48,114 bases of DNA from contig JAKSLJ010000026.1 in NCBI GenBank assembly GCA_024401275.1, positions 1 to 48,114 of the forward strand, in the 5' to 3' direction. The notes under the pieces are model-generated. The model was given only the letters and a program-made list of their open reading frames with translations, ran no database searches and was not told the origin of the DNA. The position numbers and the translations under genes were made by a program. Shown in pieces: positions 16,035-24,529 of the stretch (positions are counted from its first letter, which is position 1; the number at the start of each line of letters is the position of its first letter). The stretch is from Bacteroidaceae bacterium. GTDB taxonomy: Bacteria; Bacteroidota; Bacteroidia; Bacteroidales; Bacteroidaceae.

Positions 16035-16105
16035 CTTTTGTGTTTTACCGTGTGCTTTTATGCACTAAAAAGTTATATTTGGGTAAGAAGTGTAATAAAA
16101 CAAAA

Positions 16106-16148
16106 AAATCTCAGTGCTTCACTTTAGTTGTGAAAGTCACTCAGATTT
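16106..16148 (-). terminator. Intrinsic terminator of the tRNA operon
   Basis: On the minus strand AAATCT...AGATTT closes a long stem that also pairs CTTTCAC with GTGAAG. It is followed by a run of seven T (minus strand of 16102-16108). It lies about 40 bases after the last tRNA. Confidence 0.75.
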
Positions 16149-16188
16149 CTACCAATTTTAACCTTAAAACCTTTCTTTACTAATGTAG

Positions 16189-16261
16189 AGCGGAAAACGG
16201 GACTCGGACCCGCGACCCCAACCTTGGCAAGGTTGTGCTCTACCAACTGAGCTATTTCCGC
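16189..16261 (-). tRNA. tRNA-Gly (GCC)
   Basis: Minus-strand cloverleaf starting GCGGAAATAGCTCAG. The anticodon loop is TTGCCAA (anticodon GCC) in the stem CAACC/GGTTG. The T-arm contains GGTCCGAGTCC, and the acceptor GCGGAAA pairs with TTTCCGC. Length is 73 bases with no encoded CCA. It is identical to the copy at 16589-16661. Last of four genes in the operon. Confidence 0.95.
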
Positions 16262-16360
16262 ATTATGTTTTGAAAAAAAATGCGAGATTTTCTTCCAGTT
16301 TCAAGTAACTCTTGGGTTACCCTCGCTGTTGAAAATTCCGCTTTTCTTTTCTTTTTGTAG

Positions 16361-16444
16361 TGAAGAGGAGGAGACTCGAACTCCCACGTCACAATTGACA
16401 CTACCCCCTCAAAGTAGCGCGTCTACCAATTCCGCCACCTCTCC
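16361..16444 (-). tRNA. tRNA-Leu (GAG)
   Basis: Minus-strand class II tRNA starting GGAGAGGTGGCGGAATTGG. The anticodon loop is TTGAGGG in the stem CTACT/GGTAG, giving anticodon GAG. It has a long variable arm and the T-arm motif GTTCGAGTC. The acceptor GGAGAGG pairs with CCTCTTC (one G-U). Length is 84 bases. Confidence 0.95.
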
Positions 16445-16460
16445 ATTACAATAAGTTTTG

Positions 16461-16542
16461 TGCCCAGAACAGGACTCGAACCTGCACATCTTGCGATACA
16501 CGCACCTGAAACGTGCGCGTCTACCAATTCCGCCACCTGGGC
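16461..16542 (-). tRNA. tRNA-Leu (CAG)
   Basis: Minus-strand class II tRNA starting GCCCAGGTGGCGGAATTGG. The anticodon loop is TTCAGGT in the stem CACGT/GCGTG, giving anticodon CAG. Long variable arm; T-arm motif GGTTCGAGTCC. Length is 82 bases. Confidence 0.95.
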
Positions 16543-16588
16543 AAATTTTTTCAAGAACGCAAGTTCTTTGTTAGTCTTTTCAAGCAAG

Positions 16589-16661
16589 AGCGGAAAACGG
16601 GACTCGGACCCGCGACCCCAACCTTGGCAAGGTTGTGCTCTACCAACTGAGCTATTTCCGC
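16589..16661 (-). tRNA. tRNA-Gly (GCC), second copy
   Basis: Same 73 bases as the tRNA at 16189-16261, with anticodon GCC. It is the first gene of the minus-strand operon Gly-Leu(CAG)-Leu(GAG)-Gly, about 46 bases downstream of the -7 box. Confidence 0.95.
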
Positions 16662-16707
16662 ATCTTTTTTATGCTTTTAGTAAGCAGCATTCCTCTGAAT
16701 GCGGGTG

Positions 16708-16738
16708 CAAAGGTATGACTATTTTGGAAACTGGCAAA
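16708..16738 (-). promoter_or_regulatory. Promoter of the tRNA operon
   Basis: On the minus strand TTTG (16735-16738) is followed after exactly 19 bases by TACCTTTG (16708-16715). This is a full match to the Bacteroidetes housekeeping consensus. It is the strongest promoter in the window and precedes the four tRNAs. Confidence 0.85.
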
Positions 16739-16816
16739 ACATTTCCAAGAAAAAGTTCTTATAACTTGTGTTTGTTTGATAATTATCAAAAGAGAGTAAA
16801 TTGAAAGCCTTCTTTC

Positions 16817-16848
16817 TTTCCTTATATTATAATAATGTGTTATCTTTG
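16817..16848 (+). promoter_or_regulatory. Promoter of the paaK gene
   Basis: TATCTTTG at 16841-16848 matches the -7 consensus. TTTC at 16817-16820, 20 bases upstream, is one mismatch from TTTG. The leader to ATG 16889 is about 35 bases, which argues against the upstream methionine at 16835. Confidence 0.6.
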
Positions 16849-16888
16849 CAGACGGAAAAACTCAAAATCCAAAAAACTAAAGAATACC

Positions 16889-18187
16889 ATGTATTTTAAT
16901 GAAGAACGCGAGTGCATGTCTCGCGAAAACCTAAAGAAACTCCAGAGTGAACAACTTGTAAAGATCGTAAAGCATACTTACGACAATGTGCCTTTCTATC
17001 GCGAGCGCATGGATAAGGCGGGTGTAAAGCCGGAGGACATCAAGTCGATTGATGATATCGTGAAGCTGCCTTTCACTACGAAGCAGGACCTCCGCGATAA
17101 CTATCCTGACGGACTTTTCGCCGTACCTCGTAAGGAAATCGTTCGTCTCCACGCTTCTTCTGGCACTACAGGAAAGCCTATCGTTGCCGGCTACACAAAG
17201 CATGATGTTGACAATTGGGCTGAAGGCGTTGCACGCTGTATGGTAGCTTGGGGCGGTTCTGCCGACGATACTATCCAGGTGAGCTACGGCTACGGCCTCT
17301 TCACCGGCGGTCTCGGTGCTCACGATGGCGCTTCACTCCTTGGTGCTACGGTTCTTCCTACAAGTGCCGGCAATACAGCAAAGCAGATCATGCTCATGCA
17401 GGACATTCAGACAACTGGACTATGCTGCACACCTTCATACGCACTCTTCCTTGCTGAGGAAATAGAGAAACTCGGCGTACGCGACAATATCAAGCTGAGG
17501 TTTGGCGGTTTCGGCGCTGAACCTTGGACAGAGAATATGCGCAAGGAACTCGAGGAAAAGCTTGGCATAAAGGCTTACGACCTCTATGGACTTACCGAAA
17601 TCTCTGGTCCTGGTGTTGGTGGCGAGTGTGAGTATCAGGACGGTACACACCTTTGGGAAGACATGTTCTATCCAGAAATCATTGACCCTGCTACCGGCGA
17701 GCAACTTCCTGAAGGCACTGAAGGCGAGCTCGTGTTCACTACTCTCGACAAGTGGGGCATGCCGATGATCCGCTATCGCACACGCGACCTCACCCATCTC
17801 AACTACGAAAAGTGCCGTTGCGGTCGTACTGCTGTCCGCATGGGCCGCATCCTCGGTCGTACAGACGACATGCTCATCATTCGTGGTGTCAACGTGTTCC
17901 CTTCACAGGTGGAGAGCGTCCTGCTTGAGTTCCCTGAGTTCCAGGCACAGTACTTTATCACTGTTGACCGCGTGAACAATGTTGATACCTTCGATATTGA
18001 TGTTGAGCTCCGTCCGGAATACTATTCTGACGATACTACCGCTATGCTCGACTACAAGAAGAAGCTCCGCGACCGCCTTCTCAGCGTCATCGGCATCAAG
18101 CCTTCTATCCATATCGTTGAGCCTAATGCCATCGAGCGCTCTCAGGGCAAGGCTAAGCATGTCAACGACAAGCGCAAACTGAAGTAG
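16889..18187 (+). CDS. paaK: Phenylacetate-CoA ligase family enzyme
   Basis: A 432-residue adenylate-forming enzyme starting MYFNEERECMSRENLKKLQ. The nucleotide-binding motif SSGTTGKP is at residues about 90-97. Further signatures are YGLTEISGPGVGGECEYQDG, YRTRDLT and GRTDDMLIIRGVNVFPSQVE, followed by the small C-terminal domain. Such enzymes make aryl-CoA thioesters from ATP, CoA and phenylacetate or related acids. In anaerobes they often accompany indolepyruvate oxidoreductase (iorAB), which is not here. The start at 16889 is chosen because the promoter at 16841-16848 overlaps the longer frame. The next gene, an esterase, begins 25 bases after the stop. Co-transcription would allow a role in activating aromatic acids released from plant wall esters, but that is inference. 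Confidence 0.88.
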   Translation: MYFNEERECMSRENLKKLQSEQLVKIVKHTYDNVPFYRERMDKAGVKPEDIKSIDDIVKLPFTTKQDLRDNYPDGLFAVPRKEIVRLHASSGTTGKPIVAGYTKHDVDNWAEGVARCMVAWGGSADDTIQVSYGYGLFTGGLGAHDGASLLGATVLPTSAGNTAKQIMLMQDIQTTGLCCTPSYALFLAEEIEKLGVRDNIKLRFGGFGAEPWTENMRKELEEKLGIKAYDLYGLTEISGPGVGGECEYQDGTHLWEDMFYPEIIDPATGEQLPEGTEGELVFTTLDKWGMPMIRYRTRDLTHLNYEKCRCGRTAVRMGRILGRTDDMLIIRGVNVFPSQVESVLLEFPEFQAQYFITVDRVNNVDTFDIDVELRPEYYSDDTTAMLDYKKKLRDRLLSVIGIKPSIHIVEPNAIERSQGKAKHVNDKRKLK

Positions 18188-18212
18188 TTACACAAACTTA
18201 ACATAAAAAACT

Positions 18213-19442
18213 ATGAAAAGAATCTCATTAATAATGCTGTTTGCTGTTCTCTCAATAGCAAACACATTTGCCCAGCAGGCTCTTTTCGGCAATAAGCCTC
18301 TTGTTTCTCCAGAGATCAATGCCGACAAGACAGTTACTTTCCGTCTCTATGCTCCAAAGGCTGTTACCGTTCAGGTTACGGGCGACTTCCTTCCTAAGAC
18401 CACTGTTCAGACACCTTTTGGCGTGCAGGAGGCAGACGGTGTTGCAGACATGAAGGAAGAAAACGGTGTTTGGACATACACTACGCCAAACGCCCTTGCA
18501 CCAGAGCTCTACAGCTATAAGTTCAAGGTGAACGGAATGGAACTCCTCGATCCTTCAAACGTCTATCGCACACGCGACATCACTTCGTTCGTTAACATCT
18601 TCATTATCACTAATGAGAAGGGCGACTGTGGTGATCTCTATTCAGTGAACAATGTTCCTCACGGAAATGTCAACCGCGTATGGTACGATTCTCCAACACT
18701 TGGCACAAAGCGCCGTATGACTATCTATACTCCGCCAACATACGAAGCTGGCGGAAAGTATCCGGTGCTCTACCTTCTTCATGGTGCCGGTGGCGACGAA
18801 GAGGCATGGCCTGCTCTCGGTCGTCAGGCTCAGATTCTCGACAATCTCATCGCCTCAGGCAAGGCTAAGCCAATGATTGTCGTTATGACAAACGGCAATG
18901 CCAACTGCGACGCTGCTCCAGGCGAATGGCACAAGGGCTTCTATACTCCTTCTTTCATGGGACATAACGAAGGCGCTCAGCCAAAGGCTACTACCGAAGA
19001 GGCTTACAAGGACGTTATGAAGTATGTGGAGAACCACTACCGCGTGCTCAAAGGTCAGAACAACACTGCAATCTGCGGACTTTCTATGGGTGGTTATCAC
19101 ACATACGCCATCTCTAAACTCAATCCTGGCAAGTTCGGCTACATCGGTCTCTTCTCTGCTGCAATACAGATGGGACAGAGCAATCACGGCAACGACATCA
19201 ACTCTGCCCTGAAGGCTGACGACAAGACTGCCGCACAGCTCAAGGCACTCTTCGCTGCAAAGCCAAAGCTCTATTGGATAGCTATCGGTAAGACAGACTT
19301 CCTCTATGATCAGAACAAGACTTACCGTCAGTATCTCACAGAAAATAACTATCCTTTCGAATACTTTGAGACAGGCGAAGGCCATATTTGGAAGAACTGG
19401 CGCATCTATCTATCGAAGTTCGCTACTATGGTGTTTAAGTAA
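18213..19442 (+). CDS. Secreted CE1-type esterase with N-terminal E-set domain
   Basis: A 409-residue protein with a signal peptide at residues 1-20 (NTFA-Q). A beta-sandwich of the CBM48/E-set kind covers about 30-125 (VTFRLYAPKAVTVQVTGDF). The alpha/beta-hydrolase domain follows, with LYLLHGAGGDEEAW (oxyanion region), nucleophile Ser291 in CGLSMGG, and probable catalytic His391 in GEGHIW. This architecture occurs in feruloyl and acetyl-xylan esterases of Prevotella and matches the second half of the GH10-CE1 enzyme at 7216. The expected product is a periplasmic or surface enzyme removing ferulate or acetate from xylan fragments. It starts 25 bases after paaK and is followed by a repeat-filled gap and a second esterase. 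Confidence 0.88.
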   Translation: MKRISLIMLFAVLSIANTFAQQALFGNKPLVSPEINADKTVTFRLYAPKAVTVQVTGDFLPKTTVQTPFGVQEADGVADMKEENGVWTYTTPNALAPELYSYKFKVNGMELLDPSNVYRTRDITSFVNIFIITNEKGDCGDLYSVNNVPHGNVNRVWYDSPTLGTKRRMTIYTPPTYEAGGKYPVLYLLHGAGGDEEAWPALGRQAQILDNLIASGKAKPMIVVMTNGNANCDAAPGEWHKGFYTPSFMGHNEGAQPKATTEEAYKDVMKYVENHYRVLKGQNNTAICGLSMGGYHTYAISKLNPGKFGYIGLFSAAIQMGQSNHGNDINSALKADDKTAAQLKALFAAKPKLYWIAIGKTDFLYDQNKTYRQYLTENNYPFEYFETGEGHIWKNWRIYLSKFATMVFK

Positions 19443-19640
19443 AAGACCCCCTAGCCCCCCAAGGGGGAACTCTTAATAGCTTTTAGCATAACGGGAGGTG
19501 CGTTGCCCTCAACGCATCAACACCCACTAGATCAATATTTACTGCGCGGATGGTGTCTTGAGGGCAAGACACCTCCCATCAATAAATGACTCTACCCTCC
19601 AAGTCAATTAAAAACTCCCCCTTGGGGGGATGGGGGGTCT
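19443..19640. repeat. Nested inverted-repeat element between two esterase genes
   Basis: Outer arms: a C-rich hairpin (GACCCCCTAGCCCCCC, then AAGGGGG) at 19444-19471 and its inverted copy (CTCCCCCTTGGGGGGATGG, then GGGGTCT) at 19613-19640. Inner arms: GGGAGGTG at 19493-19500 and CACCTCCC at 19570-19577. Each inner arm carries its own hairpin, GCGTTG/CAACGC at 19500-19515 and TGTCTTG/CAAGACA at 19554-19571. The whole 200-base gap is a set of nested palindromes and contains no gene. Both families recur elsewhere in the window. Confidence 0.75.
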
Positions 19641-19643
19641 ATT

Positions 19644-20645
19644 ATGACTCGCATTAACCTTATCCTCCTTGCCTTCATGGCAATATTTCTCGGAGCCAAT
19701 GCCCAGCCACTTGCTGATGCTCCTACAGAGGCTCCTGACATCACACCTGCCGATATTCCTGCCATTCCACAGAAGATGTGGACAAAGGCTGAGAAGCAGG
19801 GCACTGTGGAAGTGTTCAACTACGAAGTGAAGCGCGACGGCAAGACACTAAAGAAGCATGCTCGTGTCTATCTTCCTTATGGCTACAATGCAAAGGACAA
19901 GGACAGACCGTACAATGTGCTCTACCTCATGCACGGTGGTGGCGACAACACTACTTCCTTCCTCACTCCTCCACAGGACTGGCTCCGTCTCTGGGATGTT
20001 CTCGACCACATGATCCAGGATCATCAGATTGCTCCACTCATCGTTGTTACGCCTACATTCTATGACGATGACGAGAACATCGGTGCAAACTCTATGGACG
20101 ATGCCACTCAGCGCACAATGAACTTCCATAAGGAACTTCGTGAGTTCCTCATCCCTGCCGTTGAGAGCAAGTACAACACTTATTTCCTCCTCCACAAGTC
20201 GATGAAGAACATTAACGACAGAATCAATACCACTCGTCCTCACCGTGCCTTCGGAGGCTTCTCCATGGGCGCTCTCACCACTTGGTATCAGCTTATCTTC
20301 GACTGTGCTGCCGTGAAATACTACATCCCTCTCTCAGGCGATATCTGGCATTTCTCTGCCGACGGCAAGCGCGATTCGTACAAGCAGGTGGCAGAATGGG
20401 TGAACTCTGAAATATCAAAGTCCCTCTACAAGAATTCCTTCAAAGTCTTCGGCTATACAGGAACTGACGATATCGCAGGCACACCAGAGCGCAACATCGT
20501 AGCTGCCCTCAACGCCTACGCACCGGTATTCCGCTACAACAAGCCGGACGCCAACCTCTTCTTCTCAATGCGTCAAGGCGGAAAGCATTTCTACGGCGAC
20601 GTAAACCAGTATCTCTACTTCGCCCTTCCACTTCTTTGGAAGTAA
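19644..20645 (+). CDS. Secreted CE1-type esterase
   Basis: A 333-residue protein with a signal peptide at residues 1-20 (LGANA-Q). A short Pro/Ala/Asp-rich linker (TEAPDITPADIPAIP) leads to an alpha/beta-hydrolase domain of the CE1 family: RVYLPYGYN, NVLYLMHGGGDN, nucleophile Ser207 in GGFSMGA, and probable catalytic His315 in GGKHFYGD. It has no N-terminal E-set domain, unlike the preceding esterase. Related proteins include the feruloyl esterase parts of xylanases Y and Z. The likely role is release of ferulate or acetate side groups from plant xylan outside the cytoplasm. The start ATG lies just 3 bases after the right end of the nested repeat element. Confidence 0.85.
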   Translation: MTRINLILLAFMAIFLGANAQPLADAPTEAPDITPADIPAIPQKMWTKAEKQGTVEVFNYEVKRDGKTLKKHARVYLPYGYNAKDKDRPYNVLYLMHGGGDNTTSFLTPPQDWLRLWDVLDHMIQDHQIAPLIVVTPTFYDDDENIGANSMDDATQRTMNFHKELREFLIPAVESKYNTYFLLHKSMKNINDRINTTRPHRAFGGFSMGALTTWYQLIFDCAAVKYYIPLSGDIWHFSADGKRDSYKQVAEWVNSEISKSLYKNSFKVFGYTGTDDIAGTPERNIVAALNAYAPVFRYNKPDANLFFSMRQGGKHFYGDVNQYLYFALPLLWK

Positions 20646-20750
20646 TGAACTGGTTAGTGCCACAAATCGGAGTTGGAACTTCTTGCTTCTGATAGCAGGA
20701 TTCACACGGTTGTATAGATTCTTGTCAGATAAATAAGAACGACTAATAAA

Positions 20751-21010
20751 GGGCTGCAATGGCACATTCACCGTTGCAGCCCTTGGTGTATTTGTCACAA
20801 TTTCTAGGAAACGCTTTGAAATCCTTGGAGAAACGACCTGAAATCCTTAGGAAAACACTTCAAAATCCTTGGTCGGACGACAGGTTTTCTTTAAGAAAAA
20901 GTTTTGTTTTTAAAAAGAAAATGCTACTTCCCCCAAAGGGATACGAAAAAGCAATCCTAAGGGAGACGAAAAAACACCCTTGGGGAGACGGAAAGCAATC
21001 CTAAGGGATA
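20751..21010. repeat. Composite dispersed repeat, copy B
   Basis: Begins with the hairpin GGGCTGCAA/TTGCAGCCC (20751-20782), followed by CCTTGGTGTATTTGT. Then come several units around AATCCTTGG or AATCCTTAGG with GAAACG, the unit CCTTGGTCGGACGA, two AT palindrome-like units (TTTTCTTTAAGAAAAA and TTTTTAAAAAGAAAA), and four units of AAAGCAATCCTAAGGGAGACG type. The order of parts matches copy A and copy C. No gene is evident between 20646 and 21136. Confidence 0.75.
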
Positions 21011-21037
21011 CTGAAAATCCCTACAAATTCTAAGCCG

Positions 21038-21089
21038 AATCTGGCGCAAATCCCTACATTTATATTAATGTAAAGACTTGCGCCAGATT
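21038..21089. terminator. Perfect inverted repeat between convergent genes
   Basis: AATCTGGCGCAA (21038-21049) pairs with TTGCGCCAGATT (21078-21089), with an inner stem TACATT/AATGTA. It lies between the second esterase (plus strand) and the first fibronectin gene (minus strand), where a bidirectional terminator is expected. There is no clear T-run. Confidence 0.55.
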
Positions 21090-21107
21090 TGGGTTTATTC
21101 ACGTTCG

Positions 21108-21134
21108 GCAATAATCAAGCGAGCTTGTTATTGC
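21108..21134. terminator. Hairpin next to the stop codon of the first fibronectin gene
   Basis: GCAATAATCAAG pairs with CTTGTTATTGC across the loop CGAG, ending three bases from the minus-strand stop at 21137. It may serve as terminator or mRNA 3'-end stabiliser. No T-run is present. Confidence 0.45.
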
Positions 21135-21136
21135 TC

Positions 21137-24100
21137 TCACTTAACCATCACCTTTTTGCCATTCTTGATGATGATGCCGCGGAAGTTCTTGTCAACGCGG
21201 ATGCCCGATGTGCTGTACATCTTGCCGTCAACGCTTTCGGTAGTTACTTCGTCGATGGCAGAAGGAGCAGTAGTTGTCACAGTGAACTGACCGTAGCTCA
21301 TTGCATTGCCAGCCTCGTCAGCAACTGAGATGCAGATATCGTAATCAGTTCCCTTTGTGAGACCGTCGATGGTGTATGAAGTAGAGTTGCCTGTGTTGCG
21401 AGTGTTCCAAACAGACTCGCTTGCCTTCTTGTATTCCACTGTGTAAACGAGATCGCCCTGAGGAGTGCGGTCGTCGGTTGCAGGGCTCCAAGTCAATGCG
21501 ATGCTCTTCTCTGTCACCTCGTCCACACTGATTGTTACTTCACCCAATGAAGGAGCAGTCACGTCAGGGAGAGCCTTTGTAGTGACGGTTTCCTTTGTAT
21601 AGGCAGCGCCATTGCTTGCCTCGTCATAAACAACCACGTAGAAGTCGTATGATGTTTCTGGCTCAAGGTTATCTATCGTGCAGCTTGTCATGTCGTTTCC
21701 GCTGGCTACAGCATTATACACATTAAGCTGCAAACTTGACTCCGGATCAGAAGATTTCTTGTATCCGGCAATGTAATAAAGCTTGTCCTGCGCTGTGCGG
21801 TCGTCGCTTGCCTTAGCCCATGATATTGATACGCTGTTGTCTGTAACATCTGTGACGTTGATGGCGCTGTTAGAGAGAGTTGGAGCTTTCTTGTCAGACT
21901 CTGGAAGAGTCTTGAACGAAGTCTCCTTATAGAAAGTAAAGTTACGGTCCTTATCTGCTACGCGAACTATTGCATAATATTCTGTATTAGGCTGCAAGTT
22001 ATAGAGTTTGCATGAAGTGAGGTTTCTGCCGCTTGTATAGCCAGTGTAGTCAGTGTCGCCGTATCTTCTCATTGTGTAGAGCGTGTAATCGAGGTCTGAC
22101 TGTGGAGTGTTGTCGTCAGTTGCTGGTATCCATGAGAGCAGAGCACCTTCCTCTGTAACACCTTCCACCTCGATTTCATCGTTTACAAGCACCGGAACTC
22201 TGATAATCTCTGTGCTGATAACTACATCGTCCTTTGCCACGCCGCCCGATGCATTCAAGAAAGTCTTGCTTGCCGCAGCGTACTTGTGGTCGGAAGTGAT
22301 ATGGCAGTCTGTCATTGAGAGAGCACTAATGCCAGAGACAGTAGCGTTCTTGCCGTCGCCCTTTACCTTAAGCGTAGAGCCATAGACAGAAAGCTGGTGG
22401 CTGTTCAGAATCAAACCGGAAGTATTGCCTTTGCTTGTAGCATCAATCTCTACGGTACATTCGTTCTTGATAGTGAGGTCGCAATTGCCGTAGAAGTATC
22501 CGTTTTGTATTTTCAGCTGAGCGTTTTCGCCATTGTTGTCATCAGCCTTGATAGTAACCTTGCTGCTTGAAGCGGCATTGATATTACCAGAGATAGTGGT
22601 CCAACCAACGAGGTTGATGGTGATGTCGTCATTGATTTCGAGGGTATTGCTTGTGCTATACAAATCAGCCCAATTGAGATGGAGAGTCTTTGTCGTCGGG
22701 TCGTACTTGATAGTTCCACCATCACCCCAGAAGTCATTGGCGTTAGCTGAAGTTACCTGTGTGCCTTCGATGAAGAGAGGGTACTTAGTTACAGTCACAG
22801 GCTTAGCCGTTGTAGTTGCCTGAACGGTGTTGTACTTGCTTATGTTGCCAGCTTCGTCTTCCACGCGAACCTCGAATGTGTATTTTGTTGAAGGTTTGAG
22901 GTCGCCAACGATGTAGGAAGTTTCGTTCTTCATCTTCTTGCACAATACGCCATCACGATAGACAGAGTATTGCAGGTTCTCCTGCTTGGTAACGTTGTCT
23001 GTAGCCTTGTTCCAATTGAGAGTCACGCTGCCGTAAGTCGCGCCAGTTGCAGTAACCGTCTTGTTTGAAATTGTTGGCGCAGTCCTGTCCTGAGTGTTAG
23101 ATGTTGTGTAGGTGAGGATGTCGTAAGTGGCACGATTGCCCGCTCCGTCCTTTACACGCACATAGAATTCGTATGTCGTGTTTGGTTTGAGACTGGAAAT
23201 GTGACTTGAACTTATGTTCTTTCCTTGCTCTGCACCGTCTCTTGAATAGCGGCCACTTGATGGCTCTTTATACATAACCGTATAATCCAAGTCCTCATCG
23301 GCAAACAGATTGTCCTTGGCCTTTGTCCAGCTGAGCGTAAGAGAGTTGTCCGTGGCATTTGACACAGAGAGCTTCTTGTTTGACAGGGTTGGAGCCTCCT
23401 CGTCGTTCTCGTAGCCCTTTGGCATCGTTTTTACGCGGCCAGTCTCGTAATGAGAAACATTCTTGTCCTTATCATATACATCGACACGGAATTCGCACCA
23501 TGTGTTTGGACGCAGCAAATAAACTGTCGTTGACATTCCGCCATTGCTTTCCGTAATTTCATTGTAATCAGCATAATCATATTCCTGATGAAGACCTTCA
23601 AAATAGTGATAGCCCAGGCGATAAGAAAGGTCCTGTTGGCGTGTCTCGTCGTCAATTGCCTTGTTCCAGGAAATCTCAACCGAGTTATCAGTGATGTTCT
23701 TGAAGACAAGATAAGGGTCAGGGATGGTCGGAGCATTGAAAGAAGACGCAGGCAACTTGTACCTTACCTGATCGTATCTGGCTGTGTTTTTCGACTCATC
23801 CTGTACTTCTACAATGAAGTCATACGTGCCAGGCTCCAGATCCAGGAACTTCTCATACATCCGTTGCTTCTTGTAATTGAAGTTGTCTCTGTCCACAGCT
23901 TTCTGGTAATAAGTGTCCATGCTCAATTTTTTGTAATAGACAACGTATGACAAATCTGAGGATTTGGAAATATTGTCCTTGGCATCCTCCCATTCCAAGG
24001 TCACGAGACAGCCTTGACCTTTATAGTCCCAATCGGGCAAGGTTCTTTCGAACAAAACATCTACCTTCCTGTTCGGGATTGTCGGAGACTCGTTGTCTGC

Positions 24101-24484
24101 TAAGGTCTTTGTGTAAAGAGTCTCATAATATGTGGTATTAATGGAATAATCATACACAAAGAGCGTAATCTCGTATTCCGTATTCGGCTGAAGGGAGGTG
24201 AAAGTATATGATGATATTCCCCTCAATCCATCAACATTTCTGTAGAAAGCATCTTTTCCGGAAGTTGCCCTGTACTTTATTGCATAGAACAGTTTGTTTT
24301 GTTCTACCTCGTTGTCCGTAGCCATATTCCATGAGATGCTGATGGAAGTTAAATCGGTCTTGTCCACGGTAATCTTCTTGTTGCTTACCGTAGGCGGTTC
24401 TGTATCAGCTGCCCATGCCGTCGCAGTAGCCAGCATGGTCAGCAACAGTGCAACGAATGTTCTTAATGACAATAACCTTTTCAT
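21137..24484 (-). CDS. Fibronectin type III repeat surface protein, paralogue 1
   Basis: A 1115-residue protein with a signal peptide (residues about 1-25, TATAWA-ADTEPP). Five fibronectin-III-like modules follow (about 26-560), each opening with PT-x-S/P-N-x-x and carrying S-x-S-W-x-K/P-A-T/S-D and PNT-x-Y-E-x-x-V. The central region (about 565-760) is beta-rich with no FN3 motif (YPLFIEGTQVTSANANDF, then LTIKNECTVEIDATSKG); it resembles a carbohydrate-binding or right-handed-helix fold. Three more FN3-like modules follow (about 765-1078). The last about 35 residues (MYSTSGIRV...IIIKNGKKVMVK) look like a type IX secretion tail. Probably surface-anchored adhesin or glycan binding. Parts of the gene are identical by eye at DNA level to the paralogue at 29712. 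Confidence 0.85.
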   Translation of the reverse strand: MKRLLSLRTFVALLLTMLATATAWAADTEPPTVSNKKITVDKTDLTSISISWNMATDNEVEQNKLFYAIKYRATSGKDAFYRNVDGLRGISSYTFTSLQPNTEYEITLFVYDYSINTTYYETLYTKTLADNESPTIPNRKVDVLFERTLPDWDYKGQGCLVTLEWEDAKDNISKSSDLSYVVYYKKLSMDTYYQKAVDRDNFNYKKQRMYEKFLDLEPGTYDFIVEVQDESKNTARYDQVRYKLPASSFNAPTIPDPYLVFKNITDNSVEISWNKAIDDETRQQDLSYRLGYHYFEGLHQEYDYADYNEITESNGGMSTTVYLLRPNTWCEFRVDVYDKDKNVSHYETGRVKTMPKGYENDEEAPTLSNKKLSVSNATDNSLTLSWTKAKDNLFADEDLDYTVMYKEPSSGRYSRDGAEQGKNISSSHISSLKPNTTYEFYVRVKDGAGNRATYDILTYTTSNTQDRTAPTISNKTVTATGATYGSVTLNWNKATDNVTKQENLQYSVYRDGVLCKKMKNETSYIVGDLKPSTKYTFEVRVEDEAGNISKYNTVQATTTAKPVTVTKYPLFIEGTQVTSANANDFWGDGGTIKYDPTTKTLHLNWADLYSTSNTLEINDDITINLVGWTTISGNINAASSSKVTIKADDNNGENAQLKIQNGYFYGNCDLTIKNECTVEIDATSKGNTSGLILNSHQLSVYGSTLKVKGDGKNATVSGISALSMTDCHITSDHKYAAASKTFLNASGGVAKDDVVISTEIIRVPVLVNDEIEVEGVTEEGALLSWIPATDDNTPQSDLDYTLYTMRRYGDTDYTGYTSGRNLTSCKLYNLQPNTEYYAIVRVADKDRNFTFYKETSFKTLPESDKKAPTLSNSAINVTDVTDNSVSISWAKASDDRTAQDKLYYIAGYKKSSDPESSLQLNVYNAVASGNDMTSCTIDNLEPETSYDFYVVVYDEASNGAAYTKETVTTKALPDVTAPSLGEVTISVDEVTEKSIALTWSPATDDRTPQGDLVYTVEYKKASESVWNTRNTGNSTSYTIDGLTKGTDYDICISVADEAGNAMSYGQFTVTTTAPSAIDEVTTESVDGKMYSTSGIRVDKNFRGIIIKNGKKVMVK

Positions 24485-24529
24485 GTATTCTTGTTTTTGA
24501 TTTAACCTTACAACCTCGCAACCTTATTC

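Noticed and set aside
16183-16661. tRNA-adjacent genomic island
   Set aside because: No integrase, no duplicated tRNA 3' end outside the two full tRNA-Gly copies, and the flanking genes look like core chromosome.
7216-20645. Complete polysaccharide-utilisation locus
   Set aside because: No SusC/SusD pair or adjoining hybrid two-component sensor is present; the xylan-active genes are dispersed among housekeeping genes.
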